From Brevibacillus brevis (GTDB lineage Bacteria; Bacillota; Bacilli; Brevibacillales; Brevibacillaceae): DNA of 64,000 bases. The stretch is taken from contig NZ_CP041767.1 in NCBI RefSeq assembly GCF_022026395.1, forward strand, positions 684,001-748,000, written 5' to 3'. A program made the translations under genes and the position numbers. The notes beneath the pieces were generated by a model. That model worked only from the letters and a program-made list of their open reading frames with translations. It did no database searches and was not told where the DNA came from. How positions within the stretch are numbered: the stretch's first letter is position 1; each line of letters starts with the position of its first letter. Below are positions 54,414 through 64,000 of the stretch, piece after piece.

Positions 54414-55961
54414 ATGCAAGTGGAATTCAAAAACGAGGCGTTTACCAATTTTAGTCTGCCAGAAAATAAAAAGGCATTTGAAGAAGCGCTCGCTAAGGTA
54501 GAAAGTGAGCTTGGCCGTGAGTATCCGCTTATCATCGGCGGAGAACGCATCACAACTGAGAAGAAATCCAACTCCTTCAACCCTTCTAATAAAGAACAAG
54601 TAGTGGGCGTTGTTTCCCAGGCTGACCAAGCACTGGCTGAAAAAGCGATCCAAACAGCTGCTAGCACATTCGAAACATGGAAAAAGGTTCCTGCACAAGC
54701 ACGTTCCCGCTATCTGTATAAAGCAGCAGCAATCCTGCGTCGCCGTAAGCATGAGTTCTCTGCTTGGCTTGTAAAAGAAGCAGGAAAAAGCTGGGCAGAA
54801 GCTGACGCTGACACAGCAGAAGCAATCGACTTCATGGAATACTATGGCCGTCAAATGGATAAGCTGTCCCAGCGCCATGATCTGCCTCGTATCCCTGATG
54901 AGGACAACGAATTGTACTACGTTCCACTTGGTGTAGGTATCGTTATCCCACCTTGGAACTTCCCTCTTGCGATCATGGTTGGTATGACGACAGCAGCTCT
55001 TGTAGCGGGTAACACCGTTGTGTTGAAGCCTGCTTCTACCACTCCAGTAATCGCTGCGAAATTCATGGAGATTCTCGAAGACGCTGGCGTACCAGCTGGT
55101 GTTGTAAACTTCGTACCAGGTTCCGGTAGCCAAATCGGGGATTACCTCGTAGAGCACAACCTGACTCGTTTCATCAGCTTCACAGGTTCCCGTGACGTAG
55201 GTCTGCGCATCAACGAACTGGCTGCGAAACATCGTCCAGGTCAAAAATGGATGAAGCGTCTGGTTGCTGAAATGGGCGGTAAAGACTCCATCGTTGTAGA
55301 CAACGACTGCGATATCGAGTTGGCTGCACAGTCCATCGTGGCTTCTGCTTTTGGCTTCTCCGGTCAAAAATGTTCTGCTTGCTCCCGTGCAATCGTTCAC
55401 CAAGACGTGTACGACCAAGTACTGGGCCGCGTAGTAGAACTGACAAAACAACTGACTGTGGGCGACATCAGAACCAACGATTTCTACACAGGTCCTGTGG
55501 TTGACGAGAAAGCATACAACAAAATCCTCGAGTACATCGAGATTGGTAAAACAGAAGGCAAACTGGTTGCAGGTGGCGAAAAAGGTCCAGAATCCGGCTA
55601 CTTCATCATGCCAACTGTATTTGCAGATGTAGATCCACAAGCTCGCATCATGCAAGAAGAGATCTTTGGCCCAGTGGTAGCGTTCTGCAAAGCCAACGAT
55701 TTTGATCATGCAATGGAAATCGCGAACAACACTGAGTACGGCTTGACTGGCGCTGTCATCAGCCGCAACCGTGAGAACCTGGAGCGCGCTCGCGAAGAGT
55801 TCCACGTAGGTAACCTGTACTTCAACCGCAAGTGCACAGGCGCTTTGGTGGGTGTACATCCATTCGGAGGCTTCAACATGTCCGGTACAGACTCCAAAGC
55901 GGGTGGACCAGACTACCTCCTGCTCTTCACACAAGCAAAAATGGTATCCGAAAAACTGTAA
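54414..55961 (+). CDS. rocA: 1-pyrroline-5-carboxylate dehydrogenase (L-glutamate gamma-semialdehyde dehydrogenase)
   Basis: The product is 515 aa from ATG 54414, behind AAGGAGGCG. It oxidises glutamate semialdehyde to glutamate with NAD, in arginine, ornithine and proline catabolism. Signatures are [40 protein letters not shown] (catalytic Glu about 285) and [14 protein letters not shown] (catalytic Cys about 320). Length and sequence fit RocA/PutC. Codon choice is noticeably biased (many GTA, CGT, ATC, AAC), suggesting high expression. It stands alone between a terminator and a sigma-54 promoter upstream and a terminator downstream; an arginine- or proline-responsive activator encoded elsewhere is expected. 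Confidence 0.95.
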   Translation: MQVEFKNEAFTNFSLPENKKAFEEALAKVESELGREYPLIIGGERITTEKKSNSFNPSNKEQVVGVVSQADQALAEKAIQTAASTFETWKKVPAQARSRYLYKAAAILRRRKHEFSAWLVKEAGKSWAEADADTAEAIDFMEYYGRQMDKLSQRHDLPRIPDEDNELYYVPLGVGIVIPPWNFPLAIMVGMTTAALVAGNTVVLKPASTTPVIAAKFMEILEDAGVPAGVVNFVPGSGSQIGDYLVEHNLTRFISFTGSRDVGLRINELAAKHRPGQKWMKRLVAEMGGKDSIVVDNDCDIELAAQSIVASAFGFSGQKCSACSRAIVHQDVYDQVLGRVVELTKQLTVGDIRTNDFYTGPVVDEKAYNKILEYIEIGKTEGKLVAGGEKGPESGYFIMPTVFADVDPQARIMQEEIFGPVVAFCKANDFDHAMEIANNTEYGLTGAVISRNRENLERAREEFHVGNLYFNRKCTGALVGVHPFGGFNMSGTDSKAGGPDYLLLFTQAKMVSEKL

Positions 55962-55972
55962 GCTACGCAATA

Positions 55973-56010
55973 AAAAAGGCTGCCTCTTTTACAGAGGCGG
56001 CTTTTTTGTT
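55973..56010 (+). terminator. Rho-independent terminator after rocA
   Basis: GGCTGCCTCT pairs with AGAGGCGGC with one bulge, flanked by A-runs and followed by TTTTTT. Confidence 0.9.
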
Positions 56011-56077
56011 TCTATTTTGTCCACACTAAAGACAAAATGAAGGGCAAAGCAGGTGAGGGTAGCTGTTTACTTATATC

Positions 56078-57022
56078 GTGTCAGGACTCTCCTCGTTTTT
56101 TGTTGTGTATTTGTTGATGCCAGTAGCAAATTGGCTGGCTTGGAAAACAAAGCTGCTGGATATGCCAAAGGGGAGAAAGGGACATAGCAGGCCGATCCCA
56201 TTATCTGGTGGTTTGGCGATGTTCGTCGGTCTCTTGTTAGTGTCAACTTTTTTTGCAGGGGCGCAAAAATCCGTTGCAGTTTTGGCAGTTGGAGGGGCCG
56301 TGTTAGTGGCCATTGGATGGGTAGACGATACGTTTAAGTCGCAAAAAAAAGAATTTCCGGCACTGCCGAAGCTGATGGTGCAGTTACTGGTCGCGATGAT
56401 GACCTTTCTCATGGATATTCGCTTTCGGGGAATCAATTTGATGTGGCTGGGGGGAGAGGATGGGACGTATATGTCATTTCCAATCCTTGTTTCCCTGCTG
56501 ATGACCGTGCTGTGGATCGTCGGTTTGATCAATATGGTGAATTTTTTGGATGGAGTCGACGGGCTTGCTGCCGGTGCTACCGCAATCTCAGCAGTGACCT
56601 TGTTCTTTTTGTCGATGCTCAAAGGTCAAGAATTAACGGCATTATTGGCAGTTGCACTGGCAGGTGCTGCACTCGCTTTTCTACGCTTTAATTTTTATCC
56701 GGCGAAAATTTTTATGGGTGATGCAGGTTCGATGTTTTTGGGATTCGCTCTCGGCGTGATCTCATTGGAAGGAACGATGAAAGGGGCTACAATCATTTCA
56801 TTAGTCGTGACGGTACTGGCAGTAGGCTTGCCCGTCATAGACACTGTACAGGTCATCATCAGTCGGCTTTTGGCGGGTTCCCCCATGTACCAAGCGGATC
56901 GCCGACATGTTCATCATCGGCTCATGTCCCGGGGGTTGTCTACGAAGCAGACGGTTATCATTCTGTATGTGGTGAGCTTGCTGTTTTCCGTCTTGGCCGT
57001 GTTTTTGTTTTACAGCCAATAA
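56078..57022 (+). CDS. tagO: Undecaprenyl-phosphate sugar-1-phosphate transferase (TagO/WecA family)
   Basis: About 314 aa. It moves a UDP-linked amino sugar phosphate to undecaprenyl phosphate, starting wall teichoic acid or another secondary wall polymer. It has ten to eleven membrane helices and family motifs RKGHSRPIPLSGG, IGWVDDTF, NMVNFLDGVDGLAAG, FMGDAGSMFLG and the HHRL histidine loop. The start is unclear: GTG 56078 is 18 bases from GGTGAGGG, while an in-frame CTG at 56063 (giving LFTYIVSGL) is five bases from it and gives the fuller first helix. It is a single gene after rocA. Confidence 0.88.
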   Translation: MSGLSSFFVVYLLMPVANWLAWKTKLLDMPKGRKGHSRPIPLSGGLAMFVGLLLVSTFFAGAQKSVAVLAVGGAVLVAIGWVDDTFKSQKKEFPALPKLMVQLLVAMMTFLMDIRFRGINLMWLGGEDGTYMSFPILVSLLMTVLWIVGLINMVNFLDGVDGLAAGATAISAVTLFFLSMLKGQELTALLAVALAGAALAFLRFNFYPAKIFMGDAGSMFLGFALGVISLEGTMKGATIISLVVTVLAVGLPVIDTVQVIISRLLAGSPMYQADRRHVHHRLMSRGLSTKQTVIILYVVSLLFSVLAVFLFYSQ

Positions 57023-57943
57023 TCAAATAGGGTTAAAGAAAGAGAAACGATTCCGCCCTGTCTTTTTGGCCTGATAAAGTGCTTTGTCTGCATTGCTCAG
57101 CAGTTGTTCGGCTTCGCTTGCAGATGCCGGATAGAGGGCAATGCCTATGCTTGTCGAAAACGGTATGGTCCGGTCCTCGATCATCCATGGCTCTTGCGTT
57201 GCAAGCAGGATACGGCTCGCAATTTTTTCAACCTGACGTTCGGAGTGAATGCCGGTCAGGACGATGACAAACTCATCTCCACCCAGACGTGCGACGATAT
57301 CTCCATCCCGAACAGATGACTTGAGGCGAGTAGCCAGCATTTGCAAAAACAGATCGCCTGTGTCATGACCCCATGTGTCGTTGATTTCTTTAAAGCGGTC
57401 ACAGTCCAGATAGAGGGCAGCGACTATTTCCTCTTTTGATTGGGCAGCACGTAGAGCTTGCTGGAGTTTTTCGGAGAGGAGCCGCCTGTTTGGCAATCCC
57501 GTGAGCACATCATGATACGCCATGTAGGCTAGCTGTGACTCCAGGTTTGTTCGTTCGGTAACATCGCGGGTAATGGAAAAGACATGCGTGCATACGCCAT
57601 GGCTATCGTAGACAGGAGATAGAATGGATTCGCCAATGATGTCACCATTCGCAGTAAAATGGATCGGACTCCCGCTTTTTACTGCTTGTGTGTACATGTG
57701 CTGTAATAAGCTGGCTTTTTCATGAGGATAGACGTCCTCAAACTTTTTTCCGTATGCTTCCTCGCTCAATTGGGCGACGTGCATCGCCGATGGATTCATC
57801 AATACATAGCGAAACTGATACTCCCCGTCCACATCTTGTTCGACAGCCATGAGAAAGAACATGTCCGACATATGATCGAATAGACTGGTTAGGATATCAC
57901 CATGCTGACTGATAAGTGTAGTAATATCGAGTTTCTTCACCAT
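57023..57943 (-). CDS. PAS-GGDEF diguanylate cyclase
   Basis: The product is 306 aa. A PAS sensor domain (about 15-135: FDHMSDMFFLMAVEQDVDGEYQFRYVLMNPSAM, VFSITRDVTERTNLE) is followed by a GGDEF domain (YHDVLTGLPNRRLL, YLDCDRFKEINDTWGHDTGDLFLQ, ARLGGDEFVIVL at about 215-226). The GGDEF signature is intact, so it can make cyclic di-GMP; no EAL domain or membrane helix is present. It lies alone between two rightward genes, and its stop abuts the tagO stop. Confidence 0.93.
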   Translation of the reverse strand: MVKKLDITTLISQHGDILTSLFDHMSDMFFLMAVEQDVDGEYQFRYVLMNPSAMHVAQLSEEAYGKKFEDVYPHEKASLLQHMYTQAVKSGSPIHFTANGDIIGESILSPVYDSHGVCTHVFSITRDVTERTNLESQLAYMAYHDVLTGLPNRRLLSEKLQQALRAAQSKEEIVAALYLDCDRFKEINDTWGHDTGDLFLQMLATRLKSSVRDGDIVARLGGDEFVIVLTGIHSERQVEKIASRILLATQEPWMIEDRTIPFSTSIGIALYPASASEAEQLLSNADKALYQAKKTGRNRFSFFNPI

Positions 57944-58099
57944 AACCGATATCTCCTGATAAGTGGCTTCTTAGAATGATTATAGTATAGCAAGACTGTC
58001 GAAGAAAATGATGAACCTCTGGTAATAGTGCGGGGTTTACTGGCTGTTAGCAGAAGTGGTAAAGTAAGGGTATTGTTGTTTTACGAAGGAGCATTTCTT

Positions 58100-58945
58100 A
58101 TGGGCAAAAAGCTGCTCCCAGGTCTCATCCATCGCTTGCCACAAAACGCGATGTCCCGGACTATGGGCAAAATTACCGCTACTCCCTTTAGTCGATTAGC
58201 CATTCAACGATACATAAAGCACTATCAAATTGATACGTCGATCATAGAAAAGCCAGCGTCAGAATACCGCACGCTGAAGGAGTTCTTTTCCCGACGCCTG
58301 AAGCCCGCAGCGAGACCGATTGCACCTGGGCCAGACACTATCGTGAGCCCGGTGGATGGAACTGTTTCGCAGTTGGGTGATATTTGCGAGGGCACCTTGA
58401 TTCAAGCAAAGGGAAAAGATTTCAGTGTAAGTGAGTTGTTGGGCGGTTCGGAGGAAGAGGCCAAGCGTTATTATGGTGGTAAATTTATCACCATTTATTT
58501 GAGTCCAAGGGACTACCACCGGATTCATATGCCAGTAACAGGCGATTTGAGCAGTTACTGCTATATGCCAGGCAGACTCTATCCCGTCAACAAGCTCGGG
58601 ATTGAAAATGTAGACCGTTTGTTTGCTCGGAATGAACGCTTGGTAACTCACATCAAAACAGATAGCCTGGGCGATATGGCTTTGGTTAAAGTAGGAGCCT
58701 TGTTTGTAGGCAGCGTGAAGGTCTGCTACAACACAGCGACGACGAATATCAAGCACGGTCGACAAACCCACGAGAAGATTGCTGGGACACCTCGTTATGA
58801 AAAAGGCTCGGAGCTGGGCTGGTTCGAATTTGGTTCGACCGTCATTTTGCTGTTGGAGTCCAACGAGCTCGAATGGGCAACAGGCGTTGAAAAAGGGAAG
58901 TCTCTCTTGATGGGGCAGGCGCTCGCGACAAAGAAGGCGGAATAA
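58100..58945 (+). CDS. psd: Phosphatidylserine decarboxylase
   Basis: The product is 281 aa from the ATG at 58100, behind GAAGGAG. It makes phosphatidylethanolamine from phosphatidylserine. The self-cleavage motif GST (FEFGSTVILLLE, Ser about 247) gives the pyruvoyl group; SPVDGTVSQLG, IYLSPRDYHRIHMPVTG and MALVKVGALFVGSV are typical. The zymogen would be cut into a large beta and a small alpha chain. No pssA is adjacent. It has its own terminator. Confidence 0.95.
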   Translation: MGKKLLPGLIHRLPQNAMSRTMGKITATPFSRLAIQRYIKHYQIDTSIIEKPASEYRTLKEFFSRRLKPAARPIAPGPDTIVSPVDGTVSQLGDICEGTLIQAKGKDFSVSELLGGSEEEAKRYYGGKFITIYLSPRDYHRIHMPVTGDLSSYCYMPGRLYPVNKLGIENVDRLFARNERLVTHIKTDSLGDMALVKVGALFVGSVKVCYNTATTNIKHGRQTHEKIAGTPRYEKGSELGWFEFGSTVILLLESNELEWATGVEKGKSLLMGQALATKKAE

Positions 58946-58966
58946 CGAACGACTGAAGAGATCACG

Positions 58967-58997
58967 GTCCAGGGCAAATGCCTTGGACTTGTTTTTT
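58967..58997 (+). terminator. Rho-independent terminator after psd
   Basis: GTCCAGGGC pairs with GCCTTGGAC with one mismatch pair over a four-base loop, followed by TTG and TTTTTT. Confidence 0.8.
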
Positions 58998-59029
58998 CTT
59001 AGTCTTCTAATGGATGTGGTTGCGGTGGG

Positions 59030-59225
59030 GAGAAGAATATTTCCAGTCTAGGCTCCAGGCTCCGTCCCGTTGAGGGTTGAGACTGTCCGCTCCGAAGGGC
59101 TTAGCGGGGAAACGCAAAAGTGGTAGCCGCTTCGTAGCTCGGGCACGTTGCGTTTCTACTTCCCGCTAATCCCTTCTGCGCTGGGTAGGACTCCACAAGT
59201 CGCTACGTCTGGAAATATTCTTCTC
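59030..59225. repeat. Large imperfect palindrome, unit 1 (196 bases)
   Basis: The ends GAGAAGAATATTTCCAG (59030-59046) and CTGGAAATATTCTTCTC (59209-59225) are perfect inverted copies. Further nested pairs follow: AAGGG/CCCTT (59095/59171), TTAGCGGG/CCCGCTAA (59101/59162) and AAACGCAA/TTGCGTTT (59110/59148). There is no reading frame of note. It could be a MITE-like element or a structured RNA. Confidence 0.75.
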
Positions 59226-59293
59226 TGTCGTAACTGATTACTTTCTTCCATCTATTACGGCATTAAAAAGTCGAATCAAACTGATAGCTCGTA

Positions 59294-59497
59294 GAGGAAA
59301 CAGGAGAAATAAGCGAAGATCTTAGGGACACCGACCGAGGCGCAATGAAAAAAAGAGAAACAAGCCCTTAGCGTCCACCCCTGAGACACCCCCTGAAAGG
59401 ACGACTTTGGACGCGGGTTTCGCTTTTTTTCATGGAGCCGGGCAGTCAATCTCACAGCGGGTGGACCTAGAAGCTGAGCGTATTCTCCTGTTTCCTC
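59294..59497. repeat. Large imperfect palindrome, unit 2 (204 bases)
   Basis: The ends GAGGAAACAGGAGAA (59294-59308) and TTCTCCTGTTTCCTC (59483-59497) are perfect inverted copies. Inside, an A-rich arm AAAAAAAGAGAAAC with GCCC faces GGGTTTCGCTTTTTTT (59415-59430), and GCGTCCA (59371) faces TGGACGC (59408). The centre coincides with that of the outer arms, as expected of one long hairpin. Its length is almost the same as unit 1, but the arms differ. Confidence 0.75.
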
Positions 59498-59600
59498 CCC
59501 ACCACAACAGCCGGACAGAGTGTTTTTACTGGTTAATAATCGATCAATATTTTTTTACCGAAAACATTATTTGTTTTCCCCGTCGAAATCCTTGTGAAAA

Positions 59601-59630
59601 TTGACTGAACCTGCTCTTTTCAAGTAAGAT
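59601..59630 (+). promoter_or_regulatory. Candidate vegetative promoter of gatCAB
   Basis: TTGACT (59601-59606), an 18-base spacer and TAAGAT (59625-59630) make a good SigA promoter about 35 bases before the gatC start. Confidence 0.65.
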
Positions 59631-59664
59631 CAAAGTTATGTGATACGATTCGGAGGTGGAAAGA

Positions 59665-59955
59665 ATGAGTGCCATTACTCGCAAAGAAGTGGAACATGTA
59701 GCTAATTTGGCCCGTTTGCAGCTCACTGAGGAAGAAGCGGAGCGGTACACAAAAGACCTGAATGCGATTCTTGATTTTGCAGCCAAACTCAATGAGCTCG
59801 ATACATCCAATATTGAGCCAACCAGTCATGCTACAGACGTGAAAAACGTCATGCGCGAAGACGTAAACAGACCGTCCCTGCCACGTGAAGACGTGCTGAA
59901 AAACGCACCAGATCACGAAGACGGGCAGTTTAAAGTACCGGCTGTATTCGAATAA
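59665..59955 (+). CDS. gatC: Asp-tRNA(Asn)/Glu-tRNA(Gln) amidotransferase subunit C
   Basis: The product is 96 aa from ATG 59665, behind CGGAGGTGG. It is the small subunit that wraps around GatA and GatB and stabilises the complex. Typical parts are [33 protein letters not shown] and the C-terminal [34 protein letters not shown]. It is the first gene of gatCAB. In Firmicutes lacking glutaminyl-tRNA synthetase this complex makes Gln-tRNA(Gln). Confidence 0.96.
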   Translation: MSAITRKEVEHVANLARLQLTEEEAERYTKDLNAILDFAAKLNELDTSNIEPTSHATDVKNVMREDVNRPSLPREDVLKNAPDHEDGQFKVPAVFE

Positions 59956-59987
59956 CCTATTGGATAACGAGAAGGGAGGAACCCACT

Positions 59988-61460
59988 GTGTCGCTGTTTG
60001 ACAAGCGATTGTCTGAGATACATAGCGCGCTGCGCGCAAAAGAGATTTCGGTAACGGATCTGGTGCAGGCTTCCATCGCTAGCATCAAGGAGCATGACGA
60101 AGAAATCAAATCCGTCCTGCATGTAGATGAAGAGGGAGCCTTGGCTCATGCCCGCCAATTGGACGAGCGTCTGGTCAAGGGAAATGAGGAGCTGGGTCTT
60201 CTCTACGGCTTGCCTGCCGGATTAAAGGACAACCTGGTTACAAAAGACGTTCGCACGACTTGCGCGAGCAAATTTTTGGCGAACTACGATCCTGTCCATG
60301 ACGGGACTGTTTCCAAAAAGGTGAAGGAAGCCGATGCAGTCATCGTCGCGAAGCTGAACATGGACGAGTTTGCGATGGGCGGCTCCAACGAAAATTCCGG
60401 CTTTTTCCCAGCGAAAAACCCATGGAACACCGACTACGTTCCGGGCGGCTCCTCCGGTGGCTCAGCGGCGGCAATGGCTGCGCGTCATTTTTATTTCACC
60501 CTTGGTTCTGATACAGGCGGTTCCATCCGTCAGCCTGCTGCTTTTTGTGGCGTTGTTGGCTTGAAGCCTACGTATGGACGCGTATCCCGTTTCGGGCTGG
60601 TTGCCTTCGCGTCCTCGCTGGATCAAATCGGGCCTGTGACGAAAAACGTTGAGGATTCCGCCTATGTGCTGCAAGCGATTGCGGGACATGATGAATACGA
60701 CTCTACCTCTGCCAATGTGGACGTACCGGATTACTTGTCTGCATTGACTGGAGATGTAAAAGGACTGCGTATCGGGGTACCGAAAGAGTTGATCGGAGAC
60801 GGGATTGACCCTGAGGTTCGCGATGCGGTTCTGGCAGCATTGAAGCAGTTGGAGAGCATGGGTGCTACATGGAGCGAGGTTTCCATGCCGCACACAGAAT
60901 ATGCAGTGCCAGCTTACTACCTCTTGTCTTCGTCTGAAGCTTCGTCCAACCTGGCTCGTTTTGACGGCGTTCGCTATGGTGTGCGTGCAGATAATGCGGC
61001 AAACCTGATCGAGCTGTACAAGGAATCTCGCAGCCAAGGCTTTGGCCCAGAAGTGAAGCGCCGCATCATGCTCGGAACCTACGCGCTCTCGTCTGGTTAT
61101 TACGATGCTTACTACAAAAAGGCGCAGCAGGTGCGTACCTTGATCATCCAGGACTTCAACAACATTTTTGCTGACTACGATGTCATCCTGCATCCAACCA
61201 CGCCTTCTACGGCTTTCAAAGTAGGCGAAAACGTAGATGATCCGGTGAAAATGTATCTGGAGGATATTTGTACCGTTCCTGTAAACCTGGCTGGTCTGCC
61301 AGCAATCAGTGTGCCGTGCGGATTCTCCAAAAACGGTCTGCCGATCGGTTTGCAGATCGTAGGTCGTGCATTTGACGAATCCACCGTATTGCGCGTAGCC
61401 CATGCGTATGAGCAAACAGCAGGCTTCTACGGTCGCAAACCGGAATGGGTGAGGGGGTAA
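59988..61460 (+). CDS. gatA: Asp-tRNA(Asn)/Glu-tRNA(Gln) amidotransferase subunit A
   Basis: The product is 490 aa from GTG 59988, behind GGGAGGAA. It is an amidase-signature enzyme that frees ammonia from glutamine for transfer to Glu-tRNA or Asp-tRNA on GatB. The Ser-cisSer-Lys triad is seen: Lys80 in [10 protein letters not shown], a Ser in the [13 protein letters not shown] loop and the nucleophile Ser in [10 protein letters not shown]. It lies 32 bases after gatC and 4 bases before gatB. Confidence 0.97.
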   Translation: MSLFDKRLSEIHSALRAKEISVTDLVQASIASIKEHDEEIKSVLHVDEEGALAHARQLDERLVKGNEELGLLYGLPAGLKDNLVTKDVRTTCASKFLANYDPVHDGTVSKKVKEADAVIVAKLNMDEFAMGGSNENSGFFPAKNPWNTDYVPGGSSGGSAAAMAARHFYFTLGSDTGGSIRQPAAFCGVVGLKPTYGRVSRFGLVAFASSLDQIGPVTKNVEDSAYVLQAIAGHDEYDSTSANVDVPDYLSALTGDVKGLRIGVPKELIGDGIDPEVRDAVLAALKQLESMGATWSEVSMPHTEYAVPAYYLLSSSEASSNLARFDGVRYGVRADNAANLIELYKESRSQGFGPEVKRRIMLGTYALSSGYYDAYYKKAQQVRTLIIQDFNNIFADYDVILHPTTPSTAFKVGENVDDPVKMYLEDICTVPVNLAGLPAISVPCGFSKNGLPIGLQIVGRAFDESTVLRVAHAYEQTAGFYGRKPEWVRG

Positions 61461-61464
61461 GAGC

Positions 61465-62901
61465 ATGAGCAAGTACGAAACCGTCATCGGCTTGGAGGTT
61501 CACGCCGAGCTATCGACCAACAGTAAAATCTTTTGCGGCTGCCCGACTGAATTTGGTGCACCGCCGAATACACATACATGCCCGATCTGCTTGGGACATC
61601 CAGGTGTACTGCCTGTAACGAACAAGCAAGCGGTAGAGTTCGCGATGAAAGCAGCGCTCGCCCTCAACTGCGAGATTTCCCGCGAGACCAAGTTCGACCG
61701 CAAGAACTACTTTTATCCAGACTCGCCAAAAGCGTACCAAATCTCGCAGTTTGACCAACCGATCGGCTACAATGGCTGGATCGACATCGAAGTAAACGGT
61801 GAGACGAAGCGCATTGGGATCACTCGTCTGCATTTGGAAGAGGATGCGGGCAAGCTGACGCACAGCGATTTTGGCGGAGAGTCTCTGGTAGACTTCAACC
61901 GTGTCGGGGTACCGCTCGTCGAGATTGTTTCCGAGCCGGACATCCGCACACCGGAGGAAGCACGTGCGTATCTGGAAAAGCTGAAAGCGATCATCCAGTA
62001 CACCGAAGTATCTGACGTTCGCATGGAACAAGGCTCCCTGCGTTGCGATGCCAACGTTTCCATCCGCCCGTATGGTCAAGAAGAATTCGGAACCAAGGCT
62101 GAGTTGAAAAACATGAACTCCTTCCGCAACGTGCAAATGGGCTTGGAGTACGAGGTGCAGCGTCAAACGGAGGTAGTTTCTTCCGGTGGCAAGGTCGTTC
62201 AGGAAACGCGCCGTTGGGATGAAGCAAACAAGAAGACGTTGACGATGCGTTCCAAAGAGGAAGCGCACGACTATCGTTACTTCCCAGACCCGGATCTGGT
62301 TCGCATGCAGATTTCCGAGGAGTGGATTGAAGCGGTTCGCGCAACCATTCCAGAGCTGCCAGATGCTCGTCAGGCTCGCTATGTGAACGAGTTTGGCTTG
62401 TCTAAGGATGATGCCGGAGTCATTACGATCTCCAAAGAGACGGCTGATTTCTTTGATGAGACTGTGAAAACAGGAGCAGAGCCGAAGTCAGTAGCAAACT
62501 GGCTGATGGTTGACCTGTTGGCACACCTCAACGCCAACAACCTGGTGTTTGCTGATGTAAAAATGACACCAAAAGGCTTGGGTGAGATGATCAAGCTGAT
62601 CGAGGACGGAACCATTTCCTCCAAAATCGCCAAAACCGTCTTCAAAGAGATGGTCGAGACCGGCAAAGAGCCGAAGCAGATCGTCGAAGAAAAAGGACTC
62701 GTCCAAATCAGTGATGAAGGCGCTCTGCGTCAAATCGTCGTTGATGCGGTCAATTCCAACCCGCAAGCCGTGGCAGACTTCAAGTCCGGAAACGAAAAAG
62801 CAGCTGCTTTCTTTGTAGGCCAAGTCATGAAGCAAACCAAAGGTAAGGCAAACCCTGGAATGGTAAACAAGTTGATTCAGGAAGTATTGAACAGCTTGTA
62901 G
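61465..62901 (+). CDS. gatB: Asp-tRNA(Asn)/Glu-tRNA(Gln) amidotransferase subunit B
   Basis: The product is 478 aa from ATG. It phosphorylates the mischarged tRNA's Glu or Asp side chain and completes the amide. Signatures are [23 protein letters not shown] with [15 protein letters not shown] (zinc cysteines), [26 protein letters not shown] and the C-terminal YqeY-like helical tail ([23 protein letters not shown]) that binds the tRNA. It ends the gat operon. Confidence 0.97.
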   Translation: MSKYETVIGLEVHAELSTNSKIFCGCPTEFGAPPNTHTCPICLGHPGVLPVTNKQAVEFAMKAALALNCEISRETKFDRKNYFYPDSPKAYQISQFDQPIGYNGWIDIEVNGETKRIGITRLHLEEDAGKLTHSDFGGESLVDFNRVGVPLVEIVSEPDIRTPEEARAYLEKLKAIIQYTEVSDVRMEQGSLRCDANVSIRPYGQEEFGTKAELKNMNSFRNVQMGLEYEVQRQTEVVSSGGKVVQETRRWDEANKKTLTMRSKEEAHDYRYFPDPDLVRMQISEEWIEAVRATIPELPDARQARYVNEFGLSKDDAGVITISKETADFFDETVKTGAEPKSVANWLMVDLLAHLNANNLVFADVKMTPKGLGEMIKLIEDGTISSKIAKTVFKEMVETGKEPKQIVEEKGLVQISDEGALRQIVVDAVNSNPQAVADFKSGNEKAAAFFVGQVMKQTKGKANPGMVNKLIQEVLNSL

Positions 62902-62914
62902 GGCAAAACATATG

Positions 62915-62952
62915 ACAGCACTTTCTCTGTAAAGGGAAAGTGCTGTTTTTTT
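62915..62952 (+). terminator. Rho-independent terminator after gatB
   Basis: ACAGCACTTTC pairs perfectly with GAAAGTGCTGT over a ten-base loop, followed by seven T residues. Confidence 0.92.
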
Positions 62953-63034
62953 GTGCGGGGATCTATGCTAAATAGTGGGAAAAAAGTAAGATAGAATGCA
63001 TAGCTATCATCATAATTGATTAGGAGAAATGTTC

Positions 63035-64000
63035 ATGACACCAAATTGGAAAAGTGCGACGGCTGCTTTTGCAGTGACAACCATGCTGCTGGGAACGGGT
63101 GCCCAAGCATTTGCTGCAAGTCCGGAATTGATTTTGAAAAATGCTGAAAACCCATCCAAAGAACAAGTCAAGCTGCCTGCTCGTGCACTAGAGATTGTCG
63201 CTGCGCTGGAGAAGCTGGAGCCTGCCTTAAAAGCTCTGACGTTCCGAGAGGTCGTTATTTCTGATTACGATGAAAATCAAGTGGATTTGTATATGAGCCA
63301 TCCTGACGATACTGAAATGAGTGCATATCTGCTTTTTGATCGCCATAGCGGTGAATTACTTGGTTACGAGGCTTCCCCATTCATTTGGGAAGAGAATGAA
63401 AAAGTAACAGACGAAGCCATCGTGCAAAAGGCTGAGAAAGCTGTGAAAGAGTTGTTCGGAGAAAAGAAGCGAAAAATGACAGATGCGCCTCAATTGTCGA
63501 AAACGGTATACGGTGAAGAAGAGTTGTTTATATACCCGAATGTGTACTTTCCGATTCTGCTAAATGGTCTGGAAATAGACGAAACGCGCTTTGGTATCGA
63601 TGTGGAAATGGATTCAGGCGGGCATTTGTTAAGCCTATCTTTTCAACCGCTCGATTTGACGGGGATACAGGTTGCTGATCCGAAAAAAGCTGTGGCAAAA
63701 GAAGAGATCCAGAAGCAAATATTTACGCCCGAACGCCTTCGTTATGGCTATGTATGGGAAGGAATGGATGGGAAACCCGGTATTGAATACACCATGAGGA
63801 TGTCACCAATATTTGATGCATTGACGGGAAAGCAGATCGAAATGGAATGGGGAGCAGACGAAGGGGATGGAAATCTCCATGCATCTGATATCAAGGACAT
63901 CTCTTTGAAACCCCAAGGAAAGCCATTCATTGCAAAAGGCGCAACGGATCAGCAAATTTTAGAGAACTTGTTCGGGGTTGATACCAAGAAGCTGTATACA
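63035..64000 (+). CDS. Secreted YcdB/YcdC-type (PepSY-like) protein, partial
   Basis: The frame is open from ATG 63035, behind TAGGAGAAA, to the window edge (322 codons). A Sec signal peptide is clear (ATAAFAVTTMLLGTGAQAFA, cut after AFA). The mature part has two alpha/beta repeats of the YcdB/YcdC type: ISDYDENQVDLYMSHPD, LLFDRHSGELLGYE and VTDEAIVQKAEKAVKELFG. Such proteins are exported, sometimes surface-bound through C-terminal SLH domains, and their function is unknown. The 3' end is outside the window, so a C-terminal SLH region cannot be checked. Confidence 0.8.
   Translation, partial: MTPNWKSATAAFAVTTMLLGTGAQAFAASPELILKNAENPSKEQVKLPARALEIVAALEKLEPALKALTFREVVISDYDENQVDLYMSHPDDTEMSAYLLFDRHSGELLGYEASPFIWEENEKVTDEAIVQKAEKAVKELFGEKKRKMTDAPQLSKTVYGEEELFIYPNVYFPILLNGLEIDETRFGIDVEMDSGGHLLSLSFQPLDLTGIQVADPKKAVAKEEIQKQIFTPERLRYGYVWEGMDGKPGIEYTMRMSPIFDALTGKQIEMEWGADEGDGNLHASDIKDISLKPQGKPFIAKGATDQQILENLFGVDTKKLYT

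Noticed and set aside
54408-55970. A 520-codon open frame on the minus strand across rocA
   Set aside because: It is antisense to a perfect RocA sequence and results from the strong codon bias of rocA; the translation is rich in Cys, Trp and His and resembles no protein.

Overview
The window looks like a chromosome segment of a spore-forming Firmicute close to Brevibacillus (Paenibacillaceae). This is inferred from strong AGGAGG ribosome binding sites, many TTG and GTG starts, a gerA-type germination operon, SLH domains, and a gene order (yerB-yerC-pcrB, pcrA-ligA-camS, gatCAB) that matches the B. subtilis yer/gat region. No rRNA, tRNA, CRISPR array or insertion sequence was seen.

1-19.8 kb: a phage-tail locus. 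A leftward operon (15.5 to below 1 kb) encodes, in transcription order, a tail-terminator-like protein, a tail-tube-like protein, a tail assembly chaperone made in two forms by a -1 frameshift on A AAA AAG, a long tape measure, two baseplate proteins carrying SLH (S-layer homology) motifs, a 1011-aa hub/lysin with an M23 peptidase and a lysozyme-like domain, and several fibre-like proteins. A divergent rightward block (15.6-19.8 kb) encodes small unknown proteins, two sigma-70 family factors, a thymidylate kinase-like protein with a broken P-loop, and a lytic transglycosylase. No capsid, portal, terminase, integrase or replication gene is present in the window, so it may be a siphovirus-like (F-type) tailocin or a remnant. 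A motif GTCTA-N2-CTA sits upstream of five of these genes and may be the promoter used by one of the sigma factors.

19.8-31.4 kb: an aldo/keto reductase, a GerA-family germinant receptor operon with a small two-helix D-type subunit and a SigG-like promoter, an IMP dehydrogenase of unusual subtype, a CssRS-like two-component system, then yerB-yerC-pcrB.

31.4-47.6 kb: DNA lying between pcrB and pcrA, which are adjacent in B. subtilis. It holds an ECF sigma/anti-sigma pair; a compact putative RiPP cassette (18-aa precursor, terminator, E1-like adenylating enzyme with an RRE-like domain, M50 membrane metalloprotease with a second RRE-like domain, TPR protein); a YesN/YesM two-component system with its own sugar-binding lipoprotein; an mglBAC-type sugar ABC transporter behind a cre-like site; a DUF418 membrane protein; and a VanW protein.

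47.6-64 kb: housekeeping DNA: pcrA, ligA, a beta-propeller lipoprotein, camS, rocA behind a sigma-54 type promoter, a TagO-like sugar phosphotransferase, a PAS-GGDEF protein, psd, a roughly 700-base non-coding gap containing two 200-base imperfect palindromes, gatCAB, and a YcdB/YcdC-type secreted protein that runs off the right edge.

The strongest candidates for something undescribed are the 34.1-37.2 kb peptide-modification cassette and the headless tail locus with SLH-bearing baseplate proteins and its own sigma factors.
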